Positions 38,541 through 49,083 are shown, counted from the first letter of the stretch. The stretch: DNA of 64,000 nt from Symbiodinium natans (GCA_905221605.1 CAJNDS010002261.1:186001-250000); one strand, 5' to 3'. The notes: generated by a model from the letters alone, not told the origin. Made by a program: numbers and translations.

Positions 38541-39677
38541 ATGTCGAGAACCGGTCCAGCGGCCAGCCCTGGAGCACAGGGCAGCGAGGGCCCAACTGCC
38601 TACACAGGAAAGGCGGACAACTACGTTCCAGTCTTCAACAATGTTCAGCGGGACTACAAGGAGTACCGCAAGCGGGCAGACATTTACAAAGCCAAGATGG
38701 ATATGGCTGGCCGTGGAAAAGAGGTGGTGTTTAACCTCGTGACGCTGATGACTGGAAAGGCCTGGGACTTGGTCGAAGATCTTCCCCTGGAGGATATGGA
38801 GAAGCCAAATGGTTTCAAGCTGCTCTTTGAAAGATTGGATCGTGGCTTCAAGTTTGATCCTTTGACTGAGTTGCCTGACGACTTTGAGGCTTACTTCATC
38901 AAGCTCCAGCGGAAGGGTGGCCAGACGCTTCAGGAGTGGACCGCCGAGTACCTGAGGGCAGAGCGCAGACTTCGCAGGACACACAATGTAGACTTGCCAG
39001 AGAAAGTTCGTGCGTGGTTTTTCCTGAGAAGAAGCGGAGTGTCCAAGGAACAGCGGCAGCTCATCCTCACGAACGTGGGGGTGGACAACCTGAATCTGGA
39101 GACTGTGTCCAAAGCGATGAACTTCATCCTGGGACAGGACTCAAAGCTTGAGGCAGGCCGTGGCTTCAAGAAGGACGCCGTCTTCTACCAGGAGGCCGCC
39201 TATGTCGAGGATGCCGCCTACTACCAGGACGATGAGGAAGCACCATGGGTGGACTCCGACCAGGTGTACTACGAGGACGAGCTGGATGAGGAGGGCAGCG
39301 TTGGCGAGGTCTTTGACGTTGAGGAGTACGACGACGAATTCGCTGCCTGTGCCCAAGCAAAGTTGCGATTGAATCAGATGCGCAATACCAGAGGTTTCTA
39401 TCCCGTGGTTGCTATGGTCAATGCTCCTCCTTCCTCGTCTGCGCCTCGTTCGTCGTCCTCGCGTGGCAAAAGTGGTGGCAAGCGGGGCAAGAGCAAAAGT
39501 TCAAGTCCCAAGGGCCGTGGAAAGCAAGGTCCTGTGTCAACTGGCTCTTCGAAAGGAGCCAAGGCGCGGGGCAAAGCAGCGCTGGGCCGACAGATTTGTC
39601 TTCGCTGTGGTCAAGCAGGCCATTGGGCACAGCAGGAGACAAGAAGAGAAAGACTGACGTGGAGGACGAGGTCATGA
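38541..39677 (+). CDS. Ret-C Gag with defective zinc knuckle
   Basis: ATG 38541 opens 378 codons. Residues about 20-220 look like a retrotransposon Gag capsid-type helical domain (DNYVPVFNN, TGKAWDLVEDL, TLQEWTAEYLRAERRL). An acidic Tyr-rich linker and a basic Ser/Gly/Lys tract follow. The zinc knuckle starts correctly (C353, C356, H361), but the fourth Cys is missing: a small deletion near 39633 removes it and shifts the frame, so the last residues are out of frame and the protease frame takes over. In the parent element gag and protease were probably one frame. Confidence 0.75.
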   Translation: MSRTGPAASPGAQGSEGPTAYTGKADNYVPVFNNVQRDYKEYRKRADIYKAKMDMAGRGKEVVFNLVTLMTGKAWDLVEDLPLEDMEKPNGFKLLFERLDRGFKFDPLTELPDDFEAYFIKLQRKGGQTLQEWTAEYLRAERRLRRTHNVDLPEKVRAWFFLRRSGVSKEQRQLILTNVGVDNLNLETVSKAMNFILGQDSKLEAGRGFKKDAVFYQEAAYVEDAAYYQDDEEAPWVDSDQVYYEDELDEEGSVGEVFDVEEYDDEFAACAQAKLRLNQMRNTRGFYPVVAMVNAPPSSSAPRSSSSRGKSGGKRGKSKSSSPKGRGKQGPVSTGSSKGAKARGKAALGRQICLRCGQAGHWAQQETRRERLTWRTRS

Positions 39678-40867
39678 TGGTGACGGACGCCGAAAACAGC
39701 GACGCCCTTGTCTATGCCCTCGACCACGACGACAACGATGAGGACACACAGCTTTGCACTACAGCGGTTCAGGATGGTGGTGCTTCAGCTGTCCTTGGCA
39801 GTCTCCTCCACGTGAAGCGTTTCCTGAGGTATCTGCTGGTGAATGGCTACAACCTAGACGTGTTGGAGGTCTACGAGTGCAACAAGGGTTTCAAGTATGG
39901 CAAGTCGGCCACAGAGGTGACCGATTTGAGCGTGTTGCTGCCAGTGGTTTTGGGCGGACGCAAGATGAAGATCTTGGCCTACATCATAGGTGGCAGCGCG
40001 CCCCTTCTCTTTGGGCGCCCTATTCCGGAGCGCCTTGGTTTAGCCGTGGACTACGCCAGCAAGACCATGAAGTGGCCAGACCAAGACTGGCAGCAGATGC
40101 CAACAGGCAGTCGAGGAGAACATCTTTTGAACTTGGTCGAGGACTTCTCTTTGCTCCTGGCCGACACCGACTTTGACGAGGTGCTTCTCCCTGCCGACTT
40201 TGAGGCCCATGTGAATGTCAAGAAGAACTTGGGCTACAAGACGCTCTTGCAGGACAACCCCGTGTTTGCAGCCGTGGACGTCGCCGACAATGCCCTTTGC
40301 AACGCCGTGGGCAAGGATGACCTCACCGATGGTGACTTGGATGGCCATGTGGGGAATAGCAGCTTGGAGGCTGCGAGCAAGCAAGGCCACGGAAAGGGGA
40401 TTGGAGCAAGCTCCTTCACTCCACCGGTTCGTTTTAGTGACTTGGTGGAGGTTGCCAGTGGCGGCGAAGACAACACGCAGGCCACAACCACAGCAAACCA
40501 CGACAACCGCCACAACACCTTGACAGCAACCACAGCAAAGCACGACAACCGCCGCAACGCCCCAGCAAACCACGACAGCCACAACAACCGAGCAACAGCG
40601 ACAGCAGACGACAGTGTTTTTGCGGTTCTTTCCAGTGATGTGGGCTATATTGTGCGGAGTCTCCCCAAGGGCAAGCTCACCACATTTTCCCATGAGGCCA
40701 CCAAGATCGCCAAGAACATCAAGGGCATGTTGGGACAAGCAGCGACAGTTCCAAGTGTGGGCCAGAGGACAGTGTGGGAAGTGTTTGCTGGCAAGGGCCG
40801 TGCAACTTCGAGGACTTCCATGGCTTTCGCTTCACAGATTACCTGGTTGAGGGCGTGTTCTTGCTGA
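39596..40867 (+). CDS. Ret-C retroviral-type aspartic protease region, deletion-truncated
   Basis: The frame continues from gag after the small deletion. The catalytic-type motif is QDGGAS (Asp at 39773-39775), a variant of the usual D(T/S)GA. It is followed by the hydrophobic and FRYG-like (FKYG) blocks of a protease fold and a GGSAPLLFGRPIPERLG motif (40011-40040 region). A Thr/Asn/His/Ala-rich low-complexity linker lies at about 40480-40610. Near the end, VWEVFAGKGR (40772-40801) resembles the SAM-binding motif of methyltransferase-like domains, but the frame then breaks, so no enzyme remains. The first ATG of this frame need not be a real start. Confidence 0.6.
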   Translation: MSSLWSSRPLGTAGDKKRKTDVEDEVMMVTDAENSDALVYALDHDDNDEDTQLCTTAVQDGGASAVLGSLLHVKRFLRYLLVNGYNLDVLEVYECNKGFKYGKSATEVTDLSVLLPVVLGGRKMKILAYIIGGSAPLLFGRPIPERLGLAVDYASKTMKWPDQDWQQMPTGSRGEHLLNLVEDFSLLLADTDFDEVLLPADFEAHVNVKKNLGYKTLLQDNPVFAAVDVADNALCNAVGKDDLTDGDLDGHVGNSSLEAASKQGHGKGIGASSFTPPVRFSDLVEVASGGEDNTQATTTANHDNRHNTLTATTAKHDNRRNAPANHDSHNNRATATADDSVFAVLSSDVGYIVRSLPKGKLTTFSHEATKIAKNIKGMLGQAATVPSVGQRTVWEVFAGKGRATSRTSMAFASQITWLRACSC

Positions 40868-41337
40868 CCTTCCTCATCACCGTTGGCGCCCTCTTCCTCG
40901 GCTACAAGATCCTCTGCATGAAGCTCACGGTCCCGGTCACGAACGTCAAGGTGAAGGACAATCATGCTCAGACTACAACGATGACTACGAGAACGGTGGG
41001 CGTGCAGACCGATCCAACGAAGCAGGATCGCACGATGCAGTACCAAGCTATGCGTCTTCGTGAGTGCGACGGCGAGATCGAGCGCATGCGAGAATGGAAC
41101 GTGCAAGTTCGCAATGAGTGCACAGGCTTGGAGCGACAGCTTGAGTGTCTACGTGCTCAAATCCCTTGTGCGCCGCAGCAGCCGAGACCTGCGCAGCAAG
41201 TTCCTGTAGCTCCGGATGCCGTGTGGATGACAGCAGCCGGGAGCAGCGTTCATCTGAGTGCCGCCTGTGAGCATGTTCGGGGCCGGAATCCTAAAAGGAT
41301 CCCAGCGTGCAGAGACTGTGTTCGCAGAACGGACTGA
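40774..41337 (+). CDS. Ret-C tail: membrane segment, coiled coil, terminal Cys/His motif
   Basis: After a deletion junction near 40805 the reading frame changes to one with a clear hydrophobic span (about residues 30-52, VFLLTFLITVGALFLGYKIL). A polar stretch, a heptad-like region (about 90-130) and a C-terminal block with AAGSSVHLSAAC and PACRDC follow, ending at 41337. I take it as the C-terminal end of the parent polyprotein, now fused to the protease part by loss of integrase, RT and RNase H. The printed start codon at 40774 is arbitrary. The function of the membrane segment is unknown; Ret-A and Ret-B also carry one after RNase H. Confidence 0.5.
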   Translation: MGSVCWQGPCNFEDFHGFRFTDYLVEGVFLLTFLITVGALFLGYKILCMKLTVPVTNVKVKDNHAQTTTMTTRTVGVQTDPTKQDRTMQYQAMRLRECDGEIERMREWNVQVRNECTGLERQLECLRAQIPCAPQQPRPAQQVPVAPDAVWMTAAGSSVHLSAACEHVRGRNPKRIPACRDCVRRTD

Positions 41338-41453
41338 AGCTCGGAGCCTGCAAAATTTTGCCGGCAGTGCAGAGAGTGGCAGCAGTGAGCTCTTTGAAAG
41401 AGCCTCGCCTTCCGATCATGGGGACGACTTCTTTCAATTTTTCCTTCCCCCCA

Positions 41454-41654
41454 TGTAAAGAGACTGCCAGTCACCCTGCAGCTGCCCAGAAGTTTCCATC
41501 AGCCGCATTATCTGCGGCCGTTTGCCACTCAACAGGGTGGGCGTGTGAGCTTTATACGGCACGGATCTAAGGAGTGTGAAAAGGCCTTTCGCCTTTGTAG
41601 TGTTCATTGACTTCGTGTGCTTTGAGCGGTGAGATCTACCTTGATCTCTTGATC
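41454..41654 (+). repeat. Ret-C 3' LTR, 201 bp
   Basis: Near-identical partner of 38269-38475. The bases just upstream are pyrimidine-rich (TTTTTCCTTCCCCCCA) rather than the purine-rich tract normally expected before a 3' LTR on this strand. Confidence 0.88.
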
Positions 41655-41659
41655 GATGG

Positions 41660-41708
41660 TACTTTCGCTAGTAGTGCTGGTGGTATTCAGAGTGCTCTCC
41701 CAAAGACA
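41660..41708 (+). pseudogene. Possible host exon split by Ret-C, right part
   Basis: After dropping the target copy at 41655-41659, the frame joins that of 38099-38268 and reads TFASSAGGIQSALPKT up to ACAC|GTGAGT, a good 5' splice-site sequence. The open frame would otherwise run on to about 41981. Confidence 0.35.
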
Positions 41709-42873
41709 CGTGAGTTCCATACCCCATTGGGCCCGAAAGGCCCATTGTCACAGTGCCCAAGACTTCCTTCCAAAACTAGATGGGGCAACCCAGCCCAGAA
41801 CTACTTCACAGCCCACGACCCCTGGTTGCTACATCTCGGCTACTCCGTTTCCTCCTGTAATATTCAGTTTTCTAGTTGGCGGTCGTCGCTGGTCTCGGAA
41901 CTTACCTCTACTGACGCCACTCCTTTTGACCCGCACTTGCTAAACATACTAGAGCTCCTAGACTGGCGCCAAGACCCCTAGCTCTCACCATGTTTCGATT
42001 CAATAGTCCAAATTCAATCTAGCTCCTTTCGCTCATGACTCCCCGTCCGTTGAGGGTCCCACCTACGATACGAAAGACTTACAGTGTGTGACCCACTTAC
42101 GATACGGTGCCTTGGATGCTGCAGCAGTACTGAGCCCTATGGGCTTTCTGAGAGAGGCTTTTTCACGCACTAAGCAGGAACCTGACCTTTACAAACTGAG
42201 GCGCAGGCCCAAGCGGCCATTTCTGCGATTTATCTACGGTAAGTAGCCTAATTTGCCCAACCCTCCGAGGGCTTGACCGAAAGGCTACCCCCTACGCTGC
42301 CACTGCGCGCCGCAGCCCCTTCGAGGCTTCAAGCAAAGACAACAGCCTCTGAGCTTTCGCGCAGTAGCGGAGCTCTGCTGAGCCCAGGGCCAGCATCTCC
42401 GAGCGGGCAGCCCCGCAGGTCTGGAGAGCCTGCCTTCGCTGTTTGCGGGTAGCGCCGCCCTGTGCGCTTGCAGCGGTTACTGTGGACCAGAAAATCCGCA
42501 AAAAGAAGCACTAGGTAGACCCGCCAAGGGCTCTGACCTTCCACACCTGGCCCGATAAACCAGGAGCGCAGGCCGAGCCAACCGAGGCGAGCCAACCGAG
42601 CCAGTCTTCACCCTTTTGAATTTACCGGGTAAATCCACCTAGTCTCTCGAGGTTGGAATCGGGACCAGTCTGGTTCGCCAAGCCGAAGCTGACCAGCGTT
42701 GGGACTGGCAGCAAGAGGTCTGGCAGCAGGACCGAATAACACAGACTAAGCCGAGGATATTTGGGCCGGCTGGTCAGGTGTGCATTCGCGGGTAGAGGCA
42801 CACCCAGTGCCTGAAGCAGCGAGCCCGCTTCCAGCGCGCTTAGACCTGTTGGGAACGTCCTCCGCCGGAGTGG
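41709..42873. other. 1.2 kb without a supportable gene
   Basis: If the preceding exon is real this may be intron. The stretch from 42274 may belong to the 5' part of Ret-D, but no motif supports it. Confidence 0.4.
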
Positions 42874-44700
42874 GTGATCGAAGAGCGCGTCAAACGCGGC
42901 CAAGAGCGGCGAGCAGCCTGTGGCAACCAAGTCCGCGCGGGTAGAACCGCCTCTCAGCCAGGTGAGCCAGTCGTTCTTACACCAGCTCCGGCACCAGCCG
43001 AGCCCGCGGAGGAACAGAAGCCGGGCTCGTCTCGTCAGTCAGCGCCATCGACTACGAGTCTGGGTGTCTGCCCTGCAGCAGCAAACGCAGCCGCAGAGAG
43101 AATCCGAGCTATCAAGCTCGAGGAGATCCGGGCGAACCGGACGGACCCCAAACCCGCGCAGGGGTAAAGAGCGAGTATCCCAACGAACCCTTCTCAAATT
43201 CGCAGGCCGCGTCTGAGCTTCAGGACTCCTGGATCTCAGTGAAGGAGGAGGTTGACTATACGACGCCTCGTCACAGCTCTTAGCGGGTCCCTCCGCGTCC
43301 CAGGCCGGCAGCACCGCGACCGCGGCAAAACCTGGGGTGAGACACACCTCGGATGAGCCTATGCGACTGTTAGCTGTGCGGAACAAAGACCGCCGCCAAG
43401 GACACCTCCTGGTGGACACTGGCGCCGCTGTTTTCTGCCGCCCTGGAACCTTTTCCAGAATGGCTCTGTAAAGTGTGGACGACGCGCCGCTCAACACCCT
43501 AGAGGCCACAGAACCTGTGACCTGTGCTGCGACTAGGCGGGGCCCGCCGCCAGAATGCGCGAACCACGTTCCAAGTATGGATGGTGTCACCGATGACATT
43601 TTGTCAGTGAACCGAGCGGTGGATGCCACGAGTCAGGCTCGCGCATTGAATGGGCTGACGGCTCACGGGCCGATTTCGTCCGAAGTGGGAAACAGTTCCT
43701 ACTGCCGTACGCTGAAATGGCCAAACCAAGCAAGCGCGTGACCATAGCGGCCGTTGAGGATTTCCCTGACGACGACCCACAAGCCCAAGCGGTCGAGGAA
43801 TTCGCTATCGCTGAAGAACAGCGGGAGGCAGAAGCCGCGCAGGCCGAGGCAGCAGCTGCCGCAGCCAAGGCGAAGAATGCCAGCCGCAGAAAGAAAGACG
43901 CGAGAAGGCGTGTTGGAAGCGACGGCCCAAATGGACTACACCTTCTACTCACGCGGAGCGCAGCAGAAGATCGCGCCGGACGACGAGTCTGTTCTCGTCA
44001 CAGTGCTGACGCTGGTTGGCGACACAGGTTGGCCGTGCAGCGTGCAGGTGCCAAGAAAAGGTCAGGAATGCGGACCGTTCGTGCTGGACGCAATAGAGCT
44101 CTACCTGAACAATCTGGGACACAAAAGGGTGATCCTGCAGATTGACCAAGAGGGCGCGTTCAGAAACGTCGCTGTGGCCGTAAGAAACCGTATGGGGGCA
44201 CGCAAGGTTCGAGTGCGGGAGTCACCGCCATAGAGCCAGGGCGCTGTTGAAGGCGAACACCACCAACTCGCAGGTTTGGTGCGTGCACCTCCAAAACCGG
44301 TGCCCCAACTGCATGGTTGATGTTGTGGTGTTTCCCTGGCTAGTCGACTCCGATGCCTGAAGACAGGTATCAGAGTGGTACATGACATCGATGATGGAAG
44401 ATGTGCGGGGAACGCCGCCCTGCTGAACACCTTCCTGGACGAAGATATGTGTAGCCACTGTGAAATCACCATAGGTCCTCTTGAGGCCGAAGGTGTATCG
44501 GTAGAGGTTCTGGGCAAGACCAAAACACGGCTAGAGGGCTGCATCCTGACAGCCCCAGACGCAAAGCATGCTCGAAACATCGTTGAGGCGCTCGGTCTGA
44601 AGCCCGGACTTCTGCCAGTGCCTTCTCGCAAACCCGACCTCTACGTGATGCCGTTGAGTGCGGGGGATGCCGCCAAATACCGATCTGTTCGTGTGTTGAC
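42874..44700 (+). pseudogene. Ret-D: decayed retroelement with protease, integrase and RT-domain remnants
   Basis: Gag-like Ala/Pro/Glu-rich sequence (42874-43170) is followed by a protease motif LVDTGAAVF (Asp at 43415-43417). An integrase core follows: QMDYTF (Asp 43934-43936), LQIDQEGA (Asp 44144-44146) and GAVEGE (Glu 44249-44251), giving DD and 34 residues then E. The codon expected to be Tyr before that Glu is TAG (44231-44233). Further down, 44460-44690 resembles the connection region after an RT palm in dinoflagellate retroelements (KHARNIVEALGL, PLSAGDAAKYR). The palm with the catalytic Asp residues is missing, so a large deletion occurred. The order PR-INT-RT is copia-like. No LTR was found. 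Confidence 0.65.
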
Positions 44701-45696
44701 TCACAGCTGTTTTGCACGACGCCTTTTCATGCACCTTGTGAAATTTTGGCTTCCTATTTCTTAGCACCAGCTGCTCGAACATGTCATGCGCTTAGTGTCC
44801 AGTTCAAAGCATAGCAACAAAGCATGTGCACGGACATTTTTTGGTATTGATGCATTTTTGCAGGCACATGTCTTTACTAGGGCGCTTTCTTCTAGGCACC
44901 CCTTTGGGAGCCTTGCGCCGAATGGAAGAGCTGCCTCCCGAGTTGGTTTTGCCTGATATTTCCTCTTCAAGCGACAGCAGCCTCCGCACTACCAGCTGGC
45001 TTGAGCGTGAATCTTTACAGCGTCGCAGGTGTATCAGAGTTTTGCTTCGTTTTTGCAGGGTTGCGAACTTGGAAGAGGTTGCTTTTGTCCGGGCAGTTCT
45101 TACGGCTTGGCGTGGGGTTCATCGTTCTTGATACTGCTGGGCATAACAGTTTTGCTTCGTCCTTTTTCTTCATGGAACAGTCTGCAAATATTGGTTTTAT
45201 TTCTGATGCGGAGCTTGGTGGTTCTACTTCTCAGTCTGGAGCAAGGGGCTTTCGTAAGCGTTGGCAATCTACGATCAGTTCGTTGGCAAATCCTCCTGCA
45301 GCGGCTTGCGTCTCAGAAGTTTCAGTACATGGATAGACTGGCTTTCCTGATGACGTTCTGGAAGCATCTTCTGAAGTGGATTTACAAGCAGCTGCTTTTG
45401 TTCATCCCCAATTGCGCAATATCCCCACGACTATGTCACCACCAACGACAGTCCTTTTGCCTCTCCAGGCGATCCCGAAAGCTCCGGCACGGCCTCTTCT
45501 CTGGGTCGGGGGCTGGGGGTTACCGCGAAAGCTTTTTAGGGGTTCGTTCAGGGTCTTTTGGTTCTGTTCGGGCTCAGCCAAGGGTTCCTGCACGTACGCG
45601 GATTGCAGATGTGCTTTCTGATCCGCCCCCACCTAGACCTATGTCTGGGGGTAAGCTTTCGCGTCCAGGGTTAGCTTTTTCCCCTCCCCCTAAGCC
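44701..45696. other. 1.0 kb between Ret-D and the recombinase frame
   Basis: A long open frame (45029-46249, 406 codons) crosses this stretch, but downstream it lies in a different frame from the recombinase motifs and shows low-quality hydrophobic and Ser/Pro-rich sequence. It may hold the 5' end of YR-2; no terminal repeat was recognised. Confidence 0.4.
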
Positions 45697-47183
45697 TTGC
45701 CCCAACCGTGCATCGGCCGAAGCTACACATTGCCGAGTGCCCACAGGACCACACAGTCAGGTTCTCACTTCTTCAGGTGCTTCATATCCAACAATGGGGC
45801 CTTCAGCTCTTGCATCTTCGGACGCAGAGTCAAACGACAGCGTCAAGGGGGTACCAGCGGCATCTTCTTTCTTTTTGCCTTTGCAGTCACGGTCGGGCCA
45901 GGCTTCCACAAGGCGAACAGAGAGCAAAGATTCATCGTTTGTAACACAGCAATCAGTGCGAGCAGCGATGTCATTACGTGCTGCGGCTCTTTGGGACACG
46001 CTCGTGGGCATCTTTCTGGCAATTTCTCCCGTGCTGCAGCAGGCCCATCAGGCAGTCAGATCCTTGATCGTCTTTTTCAGTCTGTCAGTGAATCGACATG
46101 CGTGCGGTATTGCCAATCTTTGCTGCGTTTCTGGCAAGTTTTCGAGGAGCTGCGTGGGAATATCTGTGGAAGTTTCGAATTGTTCATGTTCTTGGATGCT
46201 TTTGCGGTCTTGGCCAGGAAACCTTCAGGCCCGCTTACTGCTCCAGTGAATGTTCTCAAGGCTCTGCGTTGGATTAAGAAACTTTTCGAGTTGCCCTGGC
46301 CCGACTTGGCTTCGCCGGTGATTCGAGCTTTGGAGGCTCGACGTCCTGGCCCTCGTCGATGCCGTTTCCTGCAGCTTTCATAGCCTTTCTCGAGGTTGTC
46401 GTGATTCAGGGGGAAATCTTTCCACGATTTTACAGGTTATTTTCGGGAGCAGTTCTTACTTGCATTTATGCAAGTCTTCGCTGGAGTGATGCACAATCGG
46501 TCCTCTGGGATGCTATTTTCTTGGACATCGATACTCTGAGATCAACTGCTGTCAGGACAAAAGTGACTACACAGGGCATGCCTTTCGCTATCTGGCGTGA
46601 AGGCATTCAGGCCGGTTCAGGCTTTTCTTGGGTGGACCACTGGGTCTGGCTTCTTGGCGAAGTTTTCAGTGAGGTTCGTGAAGTCTTGCCAGACTTTACC
46701 CCTGATGTCCTGTTTTTCAACTGGCAAGATGGTATGTTCGAGCCACGCGCTCTTCGTGCACTCCTGCAGAAATCTGGGTTGTTTGCCGCGTCTCAGATCC
46801 AGGAGTTTACGCTTCGCAGTGCCAAGGCTACAGTTCTTTCCATGGCTATACAGTTGAACATTTCAGAATTCCTTCGGGCTTTTCAAGGCCATCATCGCAT
46901 GACGAAATTGTACAGTCGCGACGACGTTCACTATGCGCTGCAGGTTCAACGCAGTGTCCTTGACGCTTTGAGGAGTGGCTGGTTGCCTCGCATCACTATG
47001 CTTCGTGGTGCGGCTCCACCAGTGCAGCAACCGGCTTGTACCGTTCTCTCCTGCGTACCACCTGCTGCGGTTCATCCTTTCTTTGCGCCCCGTTCTTCCG
47101 AGCAGCGTGATCAGATCGCAACGGCACCGTCATCATCTTCGGAGCCTGTGATGTGCAGCAGGCGTCTTGCTCTGTCGCAATGA
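45697..47183 (+). pseudogene. YR-2: tyrosine recombinase (frameshifted, catalytic His lost)
   Basis: The N-terminal, SAM-like DNA-binding part (SESTCVRYCQSLLRFW, about 46080-46135) and the region up to about 46365 are in one frame. The catalytic part follows in another frame from 46359. The catalytic core shows the first Arg in YASLRWSD (46479-46481), then TLRSAKATVLS (46809-46841), then GHHR (46887-46898) and the Tyr nucleophile in LYSRDD (46911-46913). In the family the TL(H)SxK position is His; here codon 46815-46817 is CGC (Arg), so one catalytic residue is gone. Such recombinases integrate circular cDNA of DIRS-like elements without target duplications. It lies 0.7 kb upstream of gag in the same orientation. 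I cannot prove both belong to one element, but the decay level is similar. Confidence 0.7.
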
Positions 47184-47470
47184 GCTCAAAGGGGCATCCG
47201 GAGTCGACAGTTTCGTCAGAACAGGGCATTGTTTCTTCGTCTGAAGAGGAATCAGTGCCTTCTGCGCTGCTTGGTCTGGGCGCTCCTGATGAGCTATGCA
47301 TTTGGAAGGCTCCAAGCGGTGTGTACTACGCTGGGGACGCAGCTAAAGATATGCTGCCGGCCGGCGGTGTTCGTTCCGCTCGGCTGGAATCAGTTGCCTT
47401 TCTCCCGGCTGGCGGGCGCCTTTGCAAACGCCCCGCTTGTATGAAGATTTTTGAGCTTCCTTTGGCGTGA
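47180..47470 (+). CDS. Small open frame overlapping the recombinase stop (ATGA)
   Basis: ATG 47180 overlaps the TGA of the recombinase frame (47181-47183) and opens about 96 codons. The product has a Ser/Glu-rich start and a block IWKAPSGVYYAGD, then two Cys (LCKRPAC) near the end. The overlap suggests coupled translation or simply a frame shift away from a longer C-terminal extension of the recombinase. I recognise no family. Confidence 0.35.
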   Translation: MSSKGHPESTVSSEQGIVSSSEEESVPSALLGLGAPDELCIWKAPSGVYYAGDAAKDMLPAGGVRSARLESVAFLPAGGRLCKRPACMKIFELPLA

Positions 47471-47897
47471 AATGCAAAAGGTCCCGCTTTTTGCTGCCTC
47501 CTTTGCATTAACCTTTTATACAGCTTGGCTTTGCATTCGCTTACAGGCATTTCAGCAAATGCTTCCTTGTTTCGTCCCAGAAACACGCTTGGCCTACTGA
47601 GCTTATGCTCTCAGCGATAGCTTCCCTTGAGGTGTCCTTTTTGCGTACTGTTGCAGCAGGTTGAACGGTTTGATGGTATCTCCTTTTGTGGTTCCATTGT
47701 TCTCTTAGGATCCAACGATTGGTACGAACTTTAGGGTCTGCAATAGCTCCTTATGTGCGTGTGCGCATTTTGCGCTTGAGTTGCTTCGCTTCAGCTTCCT
47801 CTGCAACAAGAGGCGCTTCAGCAAACCTTCCGAACCCTCTGCTTGGGTGTTGCTCTGCGTGCATAGGCTTTGGTGCTTCATCGAGAAAAGTGCCCTG
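47471..47897. other. Gap between recombinase region and gag of YR-2
   Basis: About 430 bases with no recognised feature. The gag frame is open upstream from 47686, so the true gag start could be earlier than the ATG chosen. Confidence 0.4.
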
Positions 47898-49083
47898 CAT
47901 GGCTCTAGGTTTCGATGTGGTCGAGGATGACATGCCAGCTCTTCTGGCTTCTTGCGTCCCGTCGGAGCTCCACGCGGTGATTGGCAACTTTACGCCCAAG
48001 CTTTTCGGGCTTGTGGCTACAGATCTTACAGATTTGAATCACTTCCTTGCTTCTCTGGAATTGGCTTCTTGTGGCGAAGATGAGTTCGTGGTTCGTGCCA
48101 AAATTCGTCGTCTTTGGCAGCGCTGCTCTGCACCTGAAGTACCAGCCGAAAACCCTGCGGTGAATGCAACGCAACCAATGTCCACTACTTCCTCGACAAG
48201 TACATGGGCGGATACTTTTCCGCCCAAGCTGGATGCTGCCGTTGTACGCTCTTTTCGGGATCGCTTTGAGAAGTCTTATCCTTCCGAAATTTTGGACAGT
48301 GAATCGATGCCGAGCCCACGGCTTTTAGCTTTGGCGCATCGTTATGTCGAAAACAAGGAGTGGCAGTGGATCCCTTGCGCTTGGCGTATGAGCCAAGCCC
48401 AGCTTGACGCCTCCCAGCTTCAACGGCCGAGTAAGCTGCCTAAGCTTGACAACCTCTTCGTGGACGAAGTGCCTGTCCGTGACCTTCCATGTGGCAACAA
48501 CCCAGCATCAGAAGGCATCCTTCGCTCTGTGCTCTCAATTCACTCCAATGCCATAGCCCTGGTGGAGGGTGCGCGTCTCGGCGTCCTTCGCCTTTATGAG
48601 AAGCATTTCCTGAAGTTGGTTCGAGAATGGCTCTGGCTTGCGTTCAGTCAATGTTCAGGAGGCGATGAATGCAGATCGTCGAGCTTGGGAAGTGATTGGT
48701 GATTTGCTGGCTCATGGCTGGCAGCTTGACGACGCGATCTCTGAAGTTGTGGAGGTCCGCAACGAGCTGTCTTCGATGCTTCAAGCTTTTCCTTGGATTC
48801 CTAAGTTTGAGCCTCCTCGGGGCAAGGGCTGGTTCAAGGGCAAACCTCCCAGCAAACCTAAAGGTAAGGGTAGGGGGTTCGGTCTTAAAGAGGCTTTTTC
48901 AGGCAAGGAACGCACTCCCTGTGCAACAACGAGGTCCAGAAGATCTGTGTTCAGTACAATCTGCCTTCAGGGTGTCAGCGACCCGCTTGCAAGTTTCTCC
49001 ATGTTTGCTGTGTTGCCAAGCAGGACGGCGCCCCTTGCGGTGGGAAGCACAGTGCAACTCAGCACCGGGCAACTCCTCACTGA
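47898..49083 (+). pseudogene. YR-2: gag with CCCH zinc finger (two frameshifts)
   Basis: The chosen start is ATG 47898 (MALGFDVVEDDMP), comparable to the short acidic start of YR-1 gag. Frame changes lie near 48640 and 48900. The middle (about 48202-48800) aligns with YR-1. The C-terminus reads ICVQYNLPSGC then CKFLH, a CCCH finger of form C-x8-C-x4-C-x3-H, and ends HRATPH before TGA at 49081-49083. Basic Gly/Lys-rich sequence precedes the finger. The role is presumably RNA binding and particle formation. The same frame stays open after the TGA into the dioxygenase-like domain. Confidence 0.65.

Larger units (their letters stand above)
38269..41654 (+). mobile_element. Ret-C: internally deleted LTR retroelement, probably non-autonomous (3386 bp)
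   Basis: Two LTRs of 207 and 201 bp differ by one 6-bp indel and two substitutions, so the insertion is fairly young. The interior has gag, a protease-like domain, the first few residues of a methyltransferase-like motif, then a membrane-type tail; integrase, RT and RNase H are absent. The flanks GCTGG (38264-38268) and GATGG (41655-41659) could be a target duplication with one change. It would depend on proteins from a fuller relative. Confidence 0.85.

Noticed and set aside
45029-46249. 406-codon plus-strand frame
   Set aside because: The recombinase motifs lie in other frames over its second half, and it shows no domain of its own.
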